A DNA stretch of 64,000 nucleotides from JBBQZP01 sp038207585 (GCA_038207585.1 JBBQZP010000020.1:15094-79093), one strand, 5' to 3'; shown: positions 1 through 8,764, numbered from the stretch's first letter. Program-made: numbers and translations. The notes: generated from the letters alone by a model not told the origin.

Positions 1-48
1 GCGGTCCTCGTTGTCTTGTATTGTCATGGTAACGTTCCCGTCCTATCT

Positions 49-63
49 TGCTGCTGTGCAGCA
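49..63. promoter_or_regulatory. candidate PhaR operator upstream of phaZ
   Basis: A perfect 6+6 dyad, TGCTGC-TGT-GCAGCA, lies about 65 bases before phaZ. Its core CTGC-N3-GCAG matches the site described for PhaR, the PHB-responsive repressor of Paracoccus and Rhodobacter. The position in front of a PHB gene supports the assignment; binding is inference. The gene on the other side is outside the window; in relatives phaC is often divergent from phaZ. Confidence 0.45.
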
Positions 64-125
64 TAGTGTCGCCTGTCTGGGGGAGAGCGGCGTAATCGAA
101 TGGGGCCCCTCCCCCGATAGGAAAC

Positions 126-1394
126 ATGATGAAGTATATGATGACTTACGACCTGATGGAAACCGCCCGCAACACGAATGCGTGGATGGGGGCCACGGCG
201 CGGGCAATGGCGTCCTATCCGGCCTTCGCGCTGTCTATGAATCCCGCCATCCAGTTGACCGCCGCCTGGGGCGAGGTGACGGAACGCACCTTTGGCCGCA
301 TGGTCGCCAAACCCGACTGGGGCATCCGGTCGATCGTCGGCCCCGAGGGGCAGGATCACCTGATCGACATCACCCCGGTGGTGCAGCGCCCATTCGGCGA
401 TCTGGTTCAGTTTGCGGTTCGTCGTCGCGCGCCCATGGCCCGCAAGGTGCTGCTGGTGGCGCCCATGTCGGGGCATTACGCCACCCTACTGCGGTCCACT
501 GTGCAAAGCCTTTTGCCCGATTGCGATGTGTTCGTGACCGATTGGCACAATGCGCGCGACATTCCGGTGTCGGCGGGCAAGTTCGATGTCGAGGATTACA
601 CGCTTTATCTGGCTGATTTCATGCGCCACCTTGGCCCAGACAGCCATGTGATCGCGGTTTGTCAGCCGGTGCCGCTGGCTTTGGCCGCCACCGCCTATCT
701 GGCCGCCGAAGACCCCGACGCACAGCCGCGAAGCCTGACGCTGATCGGCGGGCCGGTCGATCCGGATGCTGCCGCAACCGATGTCACCGACTTTGGCCGC
801 CGCATCACAATGGGCCAGTTGGAACAGTTCGCCATTCAGCGCGTCGGTTTCACATACAAGGGTGCAGGGCGGCTGGTTTATCCGGGGCTGTTGCAGCTTC
901 AAAGCTTCATTTCGATGAACGGTGAGAGACACTCCAAAGCCTTCACCGACCAGATCCTGCGTGTGGCCAATGGTGATGCGTCCGACCACGATGCCCATAA
1001 CCGCTTTTATGATGAATACCTTGCGGTCATGGATATGACGGCAGAGTTCTACCTTTCAACGGTAGAGCGGATTTTCAAGAATCGCGAGATTGCCCTGAAC
1101 GAATTTGTCGTGAACGGCAAGAGGGTGGATATGAGTGCGATCACCAAGGTCGCCGTGATGACGGTCGAAGGCGCAAATGACGATATTTCGGCGCCCGGAC
1201 AATGTGTTGCGGCGCTCAAGCTGCTGACGGGCCTGCCCGATTCCAAAAAGGCCCAGCATCTTGAAGAAGGCGCCGGGCACTACGGCATCTTTGCCGGGCG
1301 CAGCTGGCGTCTGAACATCCGGCCCCTGGTGTTGAAGTTCATCGACAAAAGCTCGGCAAAGGCACCGAAAATCAGCCTCGCCTCATCGCAGTAA
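126..1394 (+). CDS. phaZ: intracellular poly(3-hydroxybutyrate) depolymerase
   Basis: The 422-residue protein has the length and layout of the intracellular PhaZ family, which breaks down native PHB granules in the cytoplasm. It has no signal peptide. The lipase-box-like segment V-C-Q-P-V places the family's nucleophile at Cys179. The acid and base are likely in VEGANDD and GAGHYG near residues 350-390, in an alpha/beta-hydrolase fold. AGGAAAC precedes the ATG at 126; the second ATG codon at 129 is an alternative start. The 3' end overlaps the convergent hydrolase gene by 12 bases. A PhaR-type dyad lies upstream, so expression probably follows PHB status. Confidence 0.93.
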   Translation: MMKYMMTYDLMETARNTNAWMGATARAMASYPAFALSMNPAIQLTAAWGEVTERTFGRMVAKPDWGIRSIVGPEGQDHLIDITPVVQRPFGDLVQFAVRRRAPMARKVLLVAPMSGHYATLLRSTVQSLLPDCDVFVTDWHNARDIPVSAGKFDVEDYTLYLADFMRHLGPDSHVIAVCQPVPLALAATAYLAAEDPDAQPRSLTLIGGPVDPDAAATDVTDFGRRITMGQLEQFAIQRVGFTYKGAGRLVYPGLLQLQSFISMNGERHSKAFTDQILRVANGDASDHDAHNRFYDEYLAVMDMTAEFYLSTVERIFKNREIALNEFVVNGKRVDMSAITKVAVMTVEGANDDISAPGQCVAALKLLTGLPDSKKAQHLEEGAGHYGIFAGRSWRLNIRPLVLKFIDKSSAKAPKISLASSQ

Positions 1395-2093
1395 AAGCGG
1401 CGCGCCGAGAAACGCCTCAAGGGCCGCCGACACGATGCCGGGCTGCTCGATGCTTGGCAGGTGGCCCGCACCGTCGATGATCTGAATCCGGGCTGACGGC
1501 ATCAGGTTCGCCACGAACTCCTGCCGCCGCACCGGCACAAGCGGATCGTCCGCCCCCGCCAGAACAAGGGCAGGAATGGAGATGCGGCGCAGGGTCTTTT
1601 GTTGATCCGGCCGGCGCTGCAAGGCGCGCGATTGTGCAACAAAGGTGGCCGGGCCAAGCCCCAAAGCCATATCGGCGACCAGATCAAGAATATCATTGCG
1701 ATCCGGCCCCTGGAACAGCGCGGACGGCGGCAGTTCTTCGCGCATCGCCTGCCCCATACGTCCGGCCTTGGCTGCGATCATCCGGCCTTCGCGGGCAACC
1801 GCCGTTTGCGGCGCCTCGGCCAACGGATCGGTCGAGATCAAAGCGATATGGCTGACCCGTCCTATTGCGCGGCGCAGCACGTCCAGCGCCACAGCGCCGC
1901 CAAGCCCCTGACCTACCAGCGAAAACTTCGGCGGGGCCACGTCCAGAACCGCCGCAGACATGTCCTCGACCGATGCGCCCTGAACGGGCAGGCAGATCAT
2001 CACCGCCCGCGTTCGCCCCAGATCAAGGATCTGGTGCAGGAACACGCGCGCATCGCACAGAATTCCGGGCAAAAGGACAACGGGATCGGTCAT
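1383..2093 (-). CDS. alpha/beta hydrolase lacking the nucleophile serine
   Basis: The 236-residue protein has an alpha/beta-hydrolase pattern: an early LLPGILCDARVF oxyanion strand, a nucleophile elbow near residue 70, an acid in AGADDPLVP and a base in GAGHLPSIEQP. The elbow reads G-Q-G-L-G, where the family has G-x-S-x-G. The codon is GGG, so the serine is replaced by glycine. The Asp and His are kept. The protein may be a non-catalytic relative or use another mechanism. The ATG at 2093 overlaps the upstream hydrolase stop as ATGA, which implies translational coupling; the same frame also has an upstream ATG at 2117. Substrate unknown. Confidence 0.8.
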   Translation of the reverse strand: MTDPVVLLPGILCDARVFLHQILDLGRTRAVMICLPVQGASVEDMSAAVLDVAPPKFSLVGQGLGGAVALDVLRRAIGRVSHIALISTDPLAEAPQTAVAREGRMIAAKAGRMGQAMREELPPSALFQGPDRNDILDLVADMALGLGPATFVAQSRALQRRPDQQKTLRRISIPALVLAGADDPLVPVRRQEFVANLMPSARIQIIDGAGHLPSIEQPGIVSAALEAFLGAPLLLR

Positions 2094-3079
2094 TGCAAAG
2101 CCATCCCCCGTGCCCATTTTACGATCAGCGCGACCGTATCATCGGTCTGGCCGGGGCTCAGGATATCGCCCGCGATCACATGGCTGAACGGGTCATCCCC
2201 CGGCCCCATCACGCGTTTTTCAATCTGCACCGGGCCTGCCCACTTCGCCAGAACCGGGGCGATGGCGGCAGGGTCGATCACCTGATCCGCCTCGGCATAG
2301 ATGACCAGAGCCGGGGTGTTCGCCAGTGCATAATCCGCCCCCCGTGCCTCGCGCATCAGTGCCGCGAGCGGGAACAGCGAAATGGTGGGGTAGGATGTTA
2401 TCCAGAATTGACCGTGTTTTGCGTTGATCGGCGTGAAGCTGCGCGTCTGACCCGCAACCAGCGGCCCCCACCAGCGCGCGAACGGCATATCAAGGATTTT
2501 CGCCGCCATTGGCCGCAGCGCAAAATTGGGCGCGATCAGCACCACCCCCGCAAGGTCTTTTGACAGATCGGGGTCAGTCGCCGCAATCGCCGACAGTGTG
2601 CCCCCGGTCGAGGTGCCGATCACGATCACCCGGTTGCCCAGTCTTCGCCCGATCGCTATCGCCTCGGCGGTATCCTCGATCCAGTCGCCGGCGGCGGGTT
2701 CGGCCATTGCGGCACTGCCACGACCGTGTCCGGCCAGCCGCGTAAAGAAAAGATTGGCCCCTAACTCTTGCGCTACACGGTCGGGAACAGGGCGGATCTC
2801 CTCCAGCGTGGCCGAATAGCCGTGCAGATAGACAATGGCGAGCGGGGTCTTCTGCCCCACCGCTCCAGCCCAGATGATTTTCTTGGCGGTTCCGGGAACA
2901 ATGTTAGAAAAAGCCTTTTCTTCATCCACCAGATAAACATCCAGATCGGCAGGCAATCCACTCGTATCAAACGATATATCCCGATCAATACCATCACGCG
3001 GGGCAATCAGGCGTTCAGCCATAATTATCAAGAAAAGGACAATCAGAATACGCCCAAGAAAACGGCCCAATCTACGCAT
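2090..3079 (-). CDS. membrane-anchored alpha/beta hydrolase
   Basis: The 329-residue protein begins with a basic stretch and one hydrophobic segment (about residues 5-22, GRILIVLFLIIMAE), so it is probably anchored with the hydrolase domain in the periplasm. The nucleophile elbow is G-T-S-T-G. Acid and base candidates are in YAEADQVIDP and DPFSHVIAGD. The start at 3079 is chosen because its ATG overlaps the previous gene's stop by 8 bases and begins the signal-anchor. It is the middle gene of three overlapping hydrolase genes. It resembles carboxylesterase/lysophospholipase-type enzymes; the substrate cannot be read from sequence. Confidence 0.8.
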   Translation of the reverse strand: MRRLGRFLGRILIVLFLIIMAERLIAPRDGIDRDISFDTSGLPADLDVYLVDEEKAFSNIVPGTAKKIIWAGAVGQKTPLAIVYLHGYSATLEEIRPVPDRVAQELGANLFFTRLAGHGRGSAAMAEPAAGDWIEDTAEAIAIGRRLGNRVIVIGTSTGGTLSAIAATDPDLSKDLAGVVLIAPNFALRPMAAKILDMPFARWWGPLVAGQTRSFTPINAKHGQFWITSYPTISLFPLAALMREARGADYALANTPALVIYAEADQVIDPAAIAPVLAKWAGPVQIEKRVMGPGDDPFSHVIAGDILSPGQTDDTVALIVKWARGMALQ

Positions 3080-3827
3080 TGCGGTATCCCTTCGCAAGTT
3101 CGTCCAGCGTGGATTGTAACAGCGCAAGACATTCGGGCGACGAAAAGCGATGGTCAGCTTCCTTTACAAGCGTCAGCCGAATGTCCGGCCCGGTCGCATG
3201 ATCCAACAGACGCAGCGCGACCGACGGCGGCACATCAACATCAGATGCGCCCTGCAACAGTCTGACTGGAAACGGCAAATCCAAAGCGTCACGCAGAACC
3301 AGACGGGTCCGCCCATCCTCGATCAGACGCCGGGTGATGACGTAAGGCGCGTCAGAATACTCGGACGGCAGCTCCAGTCGCCCGTCGCACATCAGGGTCG
3401 CACGGCCAGCCTCGGACATTCCGGCCCACATGCTGTCTTCGGTGAAATCGGGGGCTGCGGCGATGCCGACCAAGGCCGCCACCCGCGCAGGCATCGCGCG
3501 TGCCAGCAAAAGCGCGATCCAGCCGCCCATGGATGAACCGACCAGGATCTGTGGCCCCTTGGTCTGTGCGGTGATCACCGCCTGCGCATCATTGAGCCAA
3601 TCGCCAATGCAGCCGTCCTCGAAAGCGCCCCCGGACACCCCATGCCCGGAATAATCAAACCGCAGGAACGCCCGCCCGCGCGCCAAAGCCCACGCCTCCA
3701 GCGCTTGCGCTTTGGTGCCGGTCATGTCGGACCGAAATCCGCCCAGAAACACCACGCCGGGCGCCTGCCCCGGCAGGTGGCGATAGGCGATGCGCCGCCC
3801 CTGTTGTGTGATCATGTCGGTTGGCAC
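3072..3827 (-). CDS. alpha/beta hydrolase (serine aminopeptidase-like)
   Basis: First gene of the three-hydrolase minus-strand operon, 251 residues. It has an intact nucleophile elbow G-S-S-M-G-G, an oxyanion region GFRSDMTGTKA, and an acid/base pair in QGASDVDVP and EADHRFSSPE. A GTG start at 3827 is preferred over ATGs at 3857 and 3845 because AGAGGAG lies five bases before it. The protein looks cytoplasmic. The family includes acylglycerol and carboxyl-ester hydrolases; the true substrate is unknown. The short intergenic region upstream also carries the thrS promoter on the other strand. Confidence 0.8.
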   Translation of the reverse strand: MPTDMITQQGRRIAYRHLPGQAPGVVFLGGFRSDMTGTKAQALEAWALARGRAFLRFDYSGHGVSGGAFEDGCIGDWLNDAQAVITAQTKGPQILVGSSMGGWIALLLARAMPARVAALVGIAAAPDFTEDSMWAGMSEAGRATLMCDGRLELPSEYSDAPYVITRRLIEDGRTRLVLRDALDLPFPVRLLQGASDVDVPPSVALRLLDHATGPDIRLTLVKEADHRFSSPECLALLQSTLDELAKGYRNA

Positions 3828-3894
3828 GGCGGCTCCTCTTTGCATTTCACCTTCCACCCCCCGGTTGAAAGATCAACCCCGCTTGCGGCATATC

Positions 3895-3923
3895 TTGACA
3901 CCCCGCGCGCGCCCGTCCATTCA
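3895..3923 (+). promoter_or_regulatory. possible thrS promoter
   Basis: TTGACA (3895-3900) is followed after 17 bases by CATTCA. The -35 is canonical and the -10 is weak. It lies about 60 bases upstream of the thrS start and is the only good -35 in the 156-base divergent region. No T-box or leader peptide was seen. Confidence 0.3.
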
Positions 3924-3983
3924 TGCCACCGACATAACTTGCAACCGGGCGTTCCGTGGGCGCCAAACCGACGAGGTGGTGCT

Positions 3984-5936
3984 ATGGCACAGATTTCCCT
4001 GACCTTTCCTGATGGCAACAAACGCGAATTTCCTGCCGGTGTGACGCCGGGCGAGGTGGCCGCAAGCATTTCGACCAGTCTTGCCAAAAAGGCGATCAGC
4101 GCAGTGGTGAACGGCGCGCATTACGATCTGCAATGGCCGATCCCCGCGGACGCGACCATCGCCATCAACACCATGCAGGATGATGCAGCAGCGCTGGAAC
4201 TGATCCGCCACGACCTTGCCCACATCATGGCCCGCGCGGTGCAGGACCTTTGGCCTGCGGTCAAAGTCACCATCGGCCCGGTGCGAGATGAGGGCTGGTT
4301 CTACGATTTCGACCGGGCAGAGCCGTTCACGCCCGAAGACCTTGGCGCGATCGAAGCGAAGATGAAGCAGATCATCAACGCGCGCGACCCGGTGAAAACC
4401 GAGGTCTGGGACCGTGCCCGCGCGATTGCGCATTACGTGGCCAAGGGCGAGCCCTTCAAGCTTGAACTCATCGACCGCATTCCGCTGGGTGAAGACCTTC
4501 GGATGTATTGGCACGGCCCTTGGCAGGACCTGTGCCGTGGCCCGCACCTGCAACACACAGGCCAGGTGCCCGCCGATGCGTTCAAGCTGACAAGCGTGGC
4601 GGGTGCCTATTGGCTGGGCGACAGCACGCGCCCGATGCTCCAGCGCATCTACGGCGTGGCCTTCAAGAACCGCGACGATCTGAAGGCGCATATGACCATG
4701 CTGGAGGAGGCCGCCAAACGCGACCACCGCAAGCTGGGCCGCGAGATGGAGTTGTTCCACCTGCAGGAAGAAGCCCCCGGCATGGTGTTCTGGCACCCGA
4801 ACGGCTGGCAGGTCTACCGCACTTTGGAAGACTACATGCGCCGCCGCCAGCGTGCTGCGGGCTACCGCGAGATCAAGACGCCGCAAGTGGTGGACCGCAC
4901 CCTGTGGGAAAAATCCGGCCACTGGGAAGCCTACCGCGAGAACATGTTCATCGTTGAGGTGGACGAGGACGGGGCCAAGGAAAAGCGCATCAACGCGCTG
5001 AAGCCGATGAACTGCCCGTGCCATGTTCAGGTTTACAATCAGGGGCTTAAGTCCTACCGCGACCTGCCCTTGCGGCTGGCCGAGTTCGGGTCATGCCACC
5101 GCTACGAATCCTCTGGTTCGATGCACGGGCTGATGCGGGTGCGTGGCTTTGTGCAGGACGATGCGCATATCTTCTGCACCGAAGACCAGATCGAAACCGA
5201 ATGTGCCGATTTCATCCGGCTGCTCGCTTCGGTCTACAAGGATCTGGGGTTCGAGAGTTTCGAGATCAAACTGTCCACCCGCCCCGATGTGCGCATCGGA
5301 TCGGATGCCGATTGGGATATCGTCGAGGCGGCCTTGGAAAACGCCATCCGTAAAACCGGCAACCCCTATGAGATCGACCCCGGCGAGGGTGCTTTCTACG
5401 GACCGAAGCTGGACTTCAAGCTGACCGATGCGATTGGCCGCAAATGGCAGTGCGGCACGTTTCAGGTGGACCCGAACCTGCCCGCGCGCCTTGGTGCGGA
5501 ATATGTCGGCGTCGATGGTGGCAAGCACCGCCCCTACATGCTGCACCGCGCCATTCTGGGATCGTTCGAGCGGTTTCTGGGCATCCTGATCGAAAACTAC
5601 GCGGGCAAACTGCCGTTCTGGCTTGCCCCGCGTCAGGTTGTGGTGGCCAGCATCGTGTCGGATGCCGATGCCTATGTGCAAGAGGTGGTCACGGCCCTGA
5701 TTGCCGCAGGCGTGCGGGCCGAGGCGGATGTGCGCAACGAAAAGATCAACTACAAGGTCCGCGAACATTCGGTCGGCAAGGTGCCGGTCATTCTGGCCAT
5801 CGGCATGAAGGAAGTGGAGGACCACACAGTGTCGCTACGCCGTCTGGGCGAAACCCAAACCTCGACTGTCACACTGGACCAGATCATTGCGGACCTTGCG
5901 CAAGAGACACTGGCCCCGGACCTGCGCCGCGCGTAA
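3984..5936 (+). CDS. thrS: threonyl-tRNA synthetase
   Basis: Full-length 650-residue class II synthetase. An N-terminal TGS domain (about residues 1-62) is followed by the SAD editing domain with HDLAHIMA (HxxxH). The catalytic core has MNCPCH (zinc cysteine), SCHRYESSG motif 2 with zinc histidines, and a C-terminal anticodon-binding domain from about residue 545. It charges tRNA-Thr with threonine and hydrolyses Ser-tRNA-Thr. The frame stays open far upstream, but ATG 3984 is chosen because it has GAGGT nine bases before it and begins MAQISLTFPDGN, the normal TGS start. Confidence 0.97.
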   Translation: MAQISLTFPDGNKREFPAGVTPGEVAASISTSLAKKAISAVVNGAHYDLQWPIPADATIAINTMQDDAAALELIRHDLAHIMARAVQDLWPAVKVTIGPVRDEGWFYDFDRAEPFTPEDLGAIEAKMKQIINARDPVKTEVWDRARAIAHYVAKGEPFKLELIDRIPLGEDLRMYWHGPWQDLCRGPHLQHTGQVPADAFKLTSVAGAYWLGDSTRPMLQRIYGVAFKNRDDLKAHMTMLEEAAKRDHRKLGREMELFHLQEEAPGMVFWHPNGWQVYRTLEDYMRRRQRAAGYREIKTPQVVDRTLWEKSGHWEAYRENMFIVEVDEDGAKEKRINALKPMNCPCHVQVYNQGLKSYRDLPLRLAEFGSCHRYESSGSMHGLMRVRGFVQDDAHIFCTEDQIETECADFIRLLASVYKDLGFESFEIKLSTRPDVRIGSDADWDIVEAALENAIRKTGNPYEIDPGEGAFYGPKLDFKLTDAIGRKWQCGTFQVDPNLPARLGAEYVGVDGGKHRPYMLHRAILGSFERFLGILIENYAGKLPFWLAPRQVVVASIVSDADAYVQEVVTALIAAGVRAEADVRNEKINYKVREHSVGKVPVILAIGMKEVEDHTVSLRRLGETQTSTVTLDQIIADLAQETLAPDLRRA

Positions 5937-6124
5937 CGATTTGATATTCAGTCGAAAACCCGTCGAACCCGGCATCGGCAGATAACGGCGGTGCGACAGA
6001 ATATGTCAAATTCTCACGCCCTTGTCATGCACGGGGCTGTGATTGGCATTTCAATATGGCCCTCGCTTAACTGGCGACGGCCTGAATCGAAGGCCTGAAC
6101 ACAAGACAAAACAAGGGAATTCTC

Positions 6125-6415
6125 ATGTCCACTCACGTCAAGACCTTTGCAGTTGCCGGTGCTCTGGCCGCCGCACTTGCAGCCTATACCACCACCGCGT
6201 CAGCCGAAGGGGCCAAGGAAAAATGCTTTGGCGTGTCCCTTGCCGGGGCCAATGATTGCGCCGCCGGGCCGGGCACGACCTGCGCGGGCACCTCCAAGGT
6301 GGATTATCAGGGCAACGCGTGGAGCCTGGTGCCCGCCGGAACCTGCGCCACCATGGAATTGCCCGATGGCCGCACCGGATCTCTGGAAGCGCTTGACCGC
6401 GATCCGGCCGCCTGA
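6125..6415 (+). CDS. bufA1: bufferin-type RiPP precursor (DUF2282)
   Basis: A 96-residue secreted peptide. Residues 1-27 form a signal peptide ending ASA. The mature part has four cysteines at 34, 45, 53 and 74 in the DUF2282 order EKC...NDC...C...GTC. In bufferins studied in Caulobacter, MNIO enzymes turn the two inner cysteines into thiooxazoles and the peptide protects against copper. The next three genes are the matching maturation set, which makes this assignment strong. Chemistry and copper function in this strain are inferred. A hairpin follows the stop and may favour precursor over enzyme synthesis. Confidence 0.9.
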   Translation: MSTHVKTFAVAGALAAALAAYTTTASAEGAKEKCFGVSLAGANDCAAGPGTTCAGTSKVDYQGNAWSLVPAGTCATMELPDGRTGSLEALDRDPAA

Positions 6416-6423
6416 TCGCCTTT

Positions 6424-6448
6424 GCCCCCCGACGATGCGCCGGGGGGC
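6424..6448 (+). promoter_or_regulatory. intercistronic hairpin between bufA1 and bufB
   Basis: GCCCCCCG and CGGGGGGC form a perfect 8-bp stem with a 9-base loop, right after the precursor stop and before the enzyme ribosome-binding site. No T-run follows, so it is not a classic terminator. It could stabilise the 5' precursor mRNA or attenuate transcription so that precursor is made in excess over enzymes. Structure is seen; role is inferred. Confidence 0.6.
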
Positions 6449-6468
6449 ACCTGAAAGGGATGCTGCCC

Positions 6469-7320
6469 ATGTTCGACGCCCCCGCGCACGACCCCCTGCC
6501 GAACGCCCCCGGTGTTGGCTACAAGCCTCAGCATTTCAACGATATTCTGTCCAGCGCAGGACCGGTTCAATGGCTGGAAATCCATGCCGAAAACTACATG
6601 GGCCACGGCGGGCGACCGCAAGCGCAACTGCGCCATCTGCGCGAGCGTTTTGCGATTTCGGTGCATGGCGTGGGTCTTTCCATCGGCGGTGAAGGCCCGC
6701 TTGATGCCGACCACCTTGTCCGACTGAAAACCCTGTGTGACGCAATTTCGCCCGCCAGCTTTTCCGAACATCTGGCATGGTCCAGCCATGACACCACCTA
6801 TCTGAACGACCTTCTGCCCCTGCCTTACACGGCGAAAACCCTGTCGCGTGTGGCCGGTCACATCGACCGGGTGCAAGAGGTTCTGGGGCGGCGGATGCTG
6901 CTGGAAAACCCGTCCACCTATCTGGCTTTTGCGCAGACCGAGATGGACGAGGTTGATTTTCTGGCCGAACTTTCGCGACGCACCGGATGTGGCCTGCTTT
7001 TGGATGTGAACAATGTGTTCATTTCGGCGACCAACCAGAACACCGATGCGCGCGCCTATATCGACCGATTTCCGTTGGATTCCGTGGGCGAAATACATCT
7101 GGGCGGGCATGATCTTGATGCCGATGATTTCGGCGCGCCCTTGCTGATCGACAGCCACGCAGCAATGGTGGCAGACCCGGTCTGGGCGCTTTATGCCCAT
7201 GTCATCGCGAAGGGCGGCGCGAAACCCACGCTGATCGAATGGGACAATGACGTGCCCGACTGGACGGTTCTGGCGGCCGAAGCGGCGCGTGCCGCATCCA
7301 TTCTTCAGAGTGCCCGGTGA
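6469..7320 (+). CDS. bufB1: MNIO-family enzyme (DUF692), bufferin maturase
   Basis: A 283-residue TIM-barrel protein of the multinuclear non-heme iron-dependent oxidase family, cytoplasmic. Conserved metal-site blocks are present: SVHGVG (H66), FSEHLAW (E100, H101), LLENPS (E146), LLLDVNN (D179, N182), GEIHLGGHD (E208, H210, H214) and LIEWDND (E257). Related enzymes convert precursor cysteines to 5-thiooxazoles with partner DUF2063. ATG 6469 is preferred over ATG 6460 because AAAGGGA sits eight bases before it and overlaps the earlier ATG. Its stop overlaps the start of bufC, so the two are coupled. Confidence 0.92.
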   Translation: MFDAPAHDPLPNAPGVGYKPQHFNDILSSAGPVQWLEIHAENYMGHGGRPQAQLRHLRERFAISVHGVGLSIGGEGPLDADHLVRLKTLCDAISPASFSEHLAWSSHDTTYLNDLLPLPYTAKTLSRVAGHIDRVQEVLGRRMLLENPSTYLAFAQTEMDEVDFLAELSRRTGCGLLLDVNNVFISATNQNTDARAYIDRFPLDSVGEIHLGGHDLDADDFGAPLLIDSHAAMVADPVWALYAHVIAKGGAKPTLIEWDNDVPDWTVLAAEAARAASILQSAR

Positions 7321-8054
7321 TGCAGGCCGCGTTTCAGGCCGCACTGCTGGACCCGGACGCCGCCATTCCGGACGGGCTGGTGGATCCTTTCAAGCGCCCG
7401 GCAGGCCGCCGCTTTTCGGTCTATCGCAACAACGTGACCGCCAGCCTGACCCGCGCACTGGAAGACGGTTTTCCGATTCTTAGAAAGATCGTCGGGCCTG
7501 AGTTTTTTGCGGCCATGGCACTGGTTTTCCTGCGCCAGCACCCGCCCCGGTCGCGAGTTCTGATGCTTTACGGCGCGGACATGCCCGCATTTCTGCAAAC
7601 CTTCCCCCCGGTGGCGCATATGGGCTATCTGCCCGATATAGCGCGGCTGGAACTGGCCCTGCGCCACGCCTACCACGCCGCAGATGCGCAGCCTCTGACC
7701 GCAGAGGCACTGGCCACCCTTTCGCCAGCGGCCTTCGTTGCTGCGCGGTTGCGCCTTGCGCCTGCGGTTCGAGTCATCACCTCGCGCTGGCCGATTTACG
7801 ACATCTGGCGCGCGAACACCAATGAAACCGCCCCGTCCCCGGTCATGGCTGCGCAAAGCGTGGTCATCCTGCGGCCCGAATTTGACCCCGCCCCGCATCT
7901 TTTGCCCGAAGGGGGCGACCGTTTTCTAGCCGCATTGGCCGCCGGGAAACCCGTGGAAGAGGCGGTCGATGACGCGGGCCCCGCACACGATCTTGCCCGC
8001 ACATTGGCGCTGATGATCAACGGCGGCGGATTTCTGGACCCTATCAAGGAATAA
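7320..8054 (+). CDS. bufC1: DUF2063 partner protein of the MNIO enzyme
   Basis: A 244-residue protein with the typical DUF2063 N-terminus, including RRFSVYRNNVTASLTRALE near residues 29-48 and a GPEFF block. The C-terminal half is the less conserved HvfC/BufC-type domain. Family members bind the precursor leader and deliver it to the DUF692 enzyme. Older annotations as DNA-binding are misleading. The ATG at 7320 shares a base with the bufB stop (TGATG); a GTG at 7317 is possible. It is the third gene of the buf operon. Confidence 0.88.
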   Translation: MQAAFQAALLDPDAAIPDGLVDPFKRPAGRRFSVYRNNVTASLTRALEDGFPILRKIVGPEFFAAMALVFLRQHPPRSRVLMLYGADMPAFLQTFPPVAHMGYLPDIARLELALRHAYHAADAQPLTAEALATLSPAAFVAARLRLAPAVRVITSRWPIYDIWRANTNETAPSPVMAAQSVVILRPEFDPAPHLLPEGGDRFLAALAAGKPVEEAVDDAGPAHDLARTLALMINGGGFLDPIKE

Positions 8055-8061
8055 CGACATC

Positions 8062-8598
8062 ATGCTGATTTCGCTTCATAATCGTGCAGCCGACAGGGTC
8101 GGGACGGACTCTACCGCAGCCCTGCCCACTTTGGCGCGTCTTGTCTTTTCCGGGGTGTTGCTCAGCTATTTCTGGGCCTCGGGCCTGACCAAACTTGGGC
8201 CGGGTGCGCTTGGGTTCCTGCACCCGTCAGACGGCGCATACGCGCAGATTTTCCCCCGCGCGCTGGAGGCCGCGGGGTACGATTCCAGCCAGCTTGGCCT
8301 GTTCGCCTGGGTTGTCGTCGTGGCCGGAACCATCGCCGAATTCGTGCTGCCCGTGCTGATCGTGCTGGGGCTGTTCACCCGCTTGGCGGCGTTCGGGATG
8401 ATCAGTTTCATCGTCGTGCAAAGCCTGACCGATATCTACGGCCACGGTGCCGACGCCGCCACCATCGGCGCATGGTTCGACCGCGCGCCCGACGCCCTGA
8501 TCATGGATCAGCGCGCGCTTTGGGTGATGCTTCTGGTGGTGTTGATGTTGAAAGGGGCCGGCCCGCTTTCGCTGGACCGCATCTTCCGCCTGACCTGA
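8062..8598 (+). CDS. DoxX-family membrane protein of the buf operon
   Basis: A 178-residue inner-membrane protein with four hydrophobic segments (roughly 28-48, 85-108, 112-132, 150-165) and a DoxX-like pattern (LSYFWASGLTKLG, AAFGMISFIVVQSLTDIYGHG). DoxX genes regularly end bufferin and related MNIO operons; their role there is unsettled, perhaps redox or membrane-linked copper handling. It starts seven bases after bufC, so it belongs to the same transcript. No clear terminator was seen downstream. Confidence 0.85.
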   Translation: MLISLHNRAADRVGTDSTAALPTLARLVFSGVLLSYFWASGLTKLGPGALGFLHPSDGAYAQIFPRALEAAGYDSSQLGLFAWVVVVAGTIAEFVLPVLIVLGLFTRLAAFGMISFIVVQSLTDIYGHGADAATIGAWFDRAPDALIMDQRALWVMLLVVLMLKGAGPLSLDRIFRLT

Positions 8599-8764
8599 TC
8601 GGCGCAAATCATCTTGATTTTTGGGCCGGTTTTGGCATCCTGACACCCGTGAAGGCAGCATTTCGACCCGTCCCCTGCCCAGTGGCAGCCAGAGGTTCCG
8701 GAAATTCTGGCTGAACAACCCTTCGGCAATTTCGCCAGGGGTGCACCGACAAGGGAGATGCGGC

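Noticed and set aside
3921..5024. Open frame of 367 codons on the minus strand
   Set aside because: Opposite strand of thrS; overlaps the thrS start region and lacks a recognisable protein.
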